Below, one piece after another: positions 6,055 to 6,986 of a stretch of 6,986 nt of DNA. Position 1 is the first letter of the stretch. Each line of letters starts with the position of its first letter. Made by a program: the position numbers and the translations under genes. Origin of the DNA: Deltaproteobacteria bacterium (GTDB lineage Bacteria; Bdellovibrionota_C; UBA2361; SZUA-149; JADYYL01); contig JADYYL010000186.1 in assembly GCA_020853655.1 (NCBI GenBank), positions 1 through 6,986 on the forward strand, given 5' to 3'. The notes below the pieces were generated by a model that worked only from the letters and a program-made list of their open reading frames with translations, was not told the DNA's origin and did not search any database.

Positions 6055-6661
6055 CGGTTGCCTCCGGCGCGGGTCTGATCGACACCGCCGAAACTTGCGA
6101 GTTGTGGTCGCGTGGTGTCGGAAGAGCCGCCGCATCGACTGAAGCCGTCGCTTCGGTAACGGAGCTGGCGATGTGCTGATCCGCCAGAGTTCGGAACGTC
6201 GTGAGCAGTGCCGCGCAGAACTCGTGGCGCTGCTTGGACATGCGGAGCCGACGAATCGCGTTCTTGTGCTTCTGCCGGGAGCGCTCGGCGCGGGATGCGG
6301 TGCCCCGCCGGGCGTCGAGCTGACGCTCGACAAGTGCGTGGAAGTCGATGGTGCGCGCCTCCTCGCGCGCGATCGCGCGCAGAAGTGCGGCGAGCTGTTC
6401 CGGAGTCGCCTCCCGAATCGCCGGTTCGTAGAACTGCACGCGCGCGAACGACTCGCAGGGGGTAATGCCGCCGCGCTGGCCGAACATCCGATCGAAGTAC
6501 TGCCGCTCGCGCAGGATGACCTCTGCGAGCCAGGCGAAGGCGTTGGCAGCGATGGTCTTGTCGTCGGGCCACCAGTACCCGGTGCGCTGGGCGAGCGTGC
6601 GAAGTCCTCGGTCGATCTGCTCGGGCGTGTATTCCAACCGATGCCCATGTTCGTGTGACAT
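6026..6661 (-). CDS. Unrecognised 211-residue protein, translationally coupled to the ABC gene
   Basis: I do not recognise this family. The protein opens with a His-rich MSHEHGH, then shows alternating helical segments (about 13-60 and 85-165), a strongly basic helix around 119-145 rich in Arg and Lys, and a low-complexity Ala/Thr/Ser/Pro tail (about 166-211). There is no signal peptide, membrane segment, helix-turn-helix that I can defend, or catalytic motif, so it is predicted cytosolic. Its last 29 bases overlap the start of the ABC gene, so the two are probably made in balanced amounts and may interact. The ATG at 6661 was chosen because AGAGAGG (6664-6670) precedes it, though at a short 2-base spacing. 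A GTG at 6781 would add 40 residues but has no ribosome binding site. The amino-acid composition is balanced in this frame, unlike the Arg/Ser/Pro-rich products of the competing frames. Confidence 0.7.
   Translation of the reverse strand: MSHEHGHRLEYTPEQIDRGLRTLAQRTGYWWPDDKTIAANAFAWLAEVILRERQYFDRMFGQRGGITPCESFARVQFYEPAIREATPEQLAALLRAIAREEARTIDFHALVERQLDARRGTASRAERSRQKHKNAIRRLRMSKQRHEFCAALLTTFRTLADQHIASSVTEATASVDAAALPTPRDHNSQVSAVSIRPAPEATDGRQSRKQA
6061..6065 (-). promoter_or_regulatory. Ribosome binding site GGAGG of the ABC gene inside the upstream gene
   Basis: GGAGG lies 6 bases before the ATG at 6054 and entirely within the coding sequence of the 211-residue protein. It fixes the ABC start and supports translational coupling of the pair. 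Confidence 0.75.
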
Positions 6662-6911
6662 GTCCTCTCTCGCTTTCTCCGAAAGAGCCGGTGATAGAGC
6701 CTCGAAAAGTGATTGAAATGACTGAACTGTAACCTTCGGGAAACTTTCCACCGCTCCCGAGGGGACGCAGAAGGTCCACACGGAAGCAGTTCGGTTCTAC
6801 TGAAGCGCTACCCGCGAGCGAGCGCGGAGTGAGAGAGCGGCAAAGGGAACGACGGGGCCCCGTAGATTGCCCCTTCGGATGAAGTCAGGCGGTTGGAGAC
6901 CCATTTGGTAT
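6662..6911. other. Gene-free upstream region of the cassette, presumed promoter region
   Basis: No coding frame here is convincing. Going outward from the first gene, it holds AGAGAGG (6664-6670), a G/A/T-mixed stretch with repeated TGA words (6705-6730), a short palindrome GGAAACTTTCC (6739-6749), an inverted repeat CCGCG/CGCGG (6812-6827), and a perfect 12-base palindrome ACGGGGCCCCGT (6852-6863). The minus-strand promoter of the first gene must lie here unless transcription enters from outside. The closest candidate pair (TTTCAA, 16 bases, TATCAC) is too weak to call. Confidence 0.45.
6852..6863. repeat. Perfect 12-base palindrome ACGGGGCCCCGT
   Basis: The sequence is self-complementary without a spacer. 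It lies about 190 bases upstream of the first gene and about 50 bases from the IS21-like motif. It may be a binding site for a dimeric protein or a by-product of G+C richness; nothing else supports a function. Confidence 0.35.
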
Positions 6912-6986
6912 TGACACTGCTTCAGGCGGAACGCAAGAAAGCCCCGCTAATTTTGTGCAAGAAAAGCCCCCTCATGTTCACACAGC
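6912..6986 (+). mobile_element. Possible end of an IS21-type insertion sequence, cut by the window edge
   Basis: The segment begins TGACACTG and contains the motif GCAAGAAAGCCCC (6933-6945) and, 24 bases on, GCAAGAAAAGCCCC (6957-6970). IS21-family elements start with TG and carry several copies of a short A-rich/CCCC repeat inside each terminus, ahead of the istA transposase gene, and this layout matches that from memory. No transposase is in the window, and no matching end was found at the left side, so I cannot say whether the element only borders the cassette or flanks it on both sides. Confidence 0.4.

Noticed and set aside
6055..6648. N-terminal extension of the ABC protein by 198 codons
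   Set aside because: The extension is Arg/Ser/Pro-rich, lies over the better-supported 211-residue gene, and the ATG at 6054 has a well-placed GGAGG.
4069..6661. Bacteriocin or lantibiotic export operon
   Set aside because: No precursor peptide, peptidase C39 domain, modification enzyme or membrane-fusion protein is present in the window.
6662..6781. Longer start (GTG) for the 211-residue protein
   Set aside because: No ribosome binding site; the added 40 residues look like translated upstream region.
6911..6945. Plus-strand sigma-70 promoter starting with TTGACA
   Set aside because: The hexamer is perfect, but at 17 bases spacing the -10 position reads CAAGAA; it is better explained as part of the possible insertion-sequence end.
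1..6986. CRISPR-Cas locus, suggested by the Cas4-like nuclease and a helicase
   Set aside because: No repeat-spacer array and no cas1, cas2 or effector gene; Cas4-type cysteines also occur in many stand-alone nucleases.

Overview
The window is a G+C-rich bacterial or mobile-element segment (roughly 55-60% G+C by eye). It has no tRNA, rRNA, CRISPR array or housekeeping gene, so I cannot name a host taxon; codon use only suggests a high-GC environmental bacterium. All four supported genes lie on the minus strand and read right to left: an unrecognised 211-residue protein (6661-6026), an ABC exporter-type membrane ATPase (6054-4069), a superfamily 2 DNA/RNA helicase (3822-1738), and a Cas4/RecB-type PD-(D/E)XK nuclease with an Fe-S cysteine set (1502-114).

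The first two genes overlap by 29 bases, and the ribosome binding site of the ABC gene lies inside the upstream gene, so they form a translationally coupled pair. Gaps of about 230-250 bases separate the ABC gene from the helicase and the helicase from the nuclease. Each gap contains strong inverted repeats. Five bases after the nuclease stop there is a textbook intrinsic terminator (long GC-rich stem followed by seven Ts), which marks the end of the cassette. The right margin is gene-free (6662-6986). Its last 75 bases carry a doubled GCAAGAAA(A)GCCCC motif that resembles the end of an IS21-type insertion sequence, so the cassette probably borders a mobile element.

How the genes might work together is inference. 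A helicase plus a RecB/Cas4-like nuclease is a recurrent DNA-processing pair in anti-phage defence, in DNA repair and in mobile elements. Its co-directional linkage to a membrane ABC ATPase with a partner of unknown type does not match any defence or transport system I can name. The best reading is an accessory, possibly undescribed, defence or DNA-handling module in a mobile neighbourhood. A chance juxtaposition of a transporter pair and a helicase-nuclease pair remains possible.
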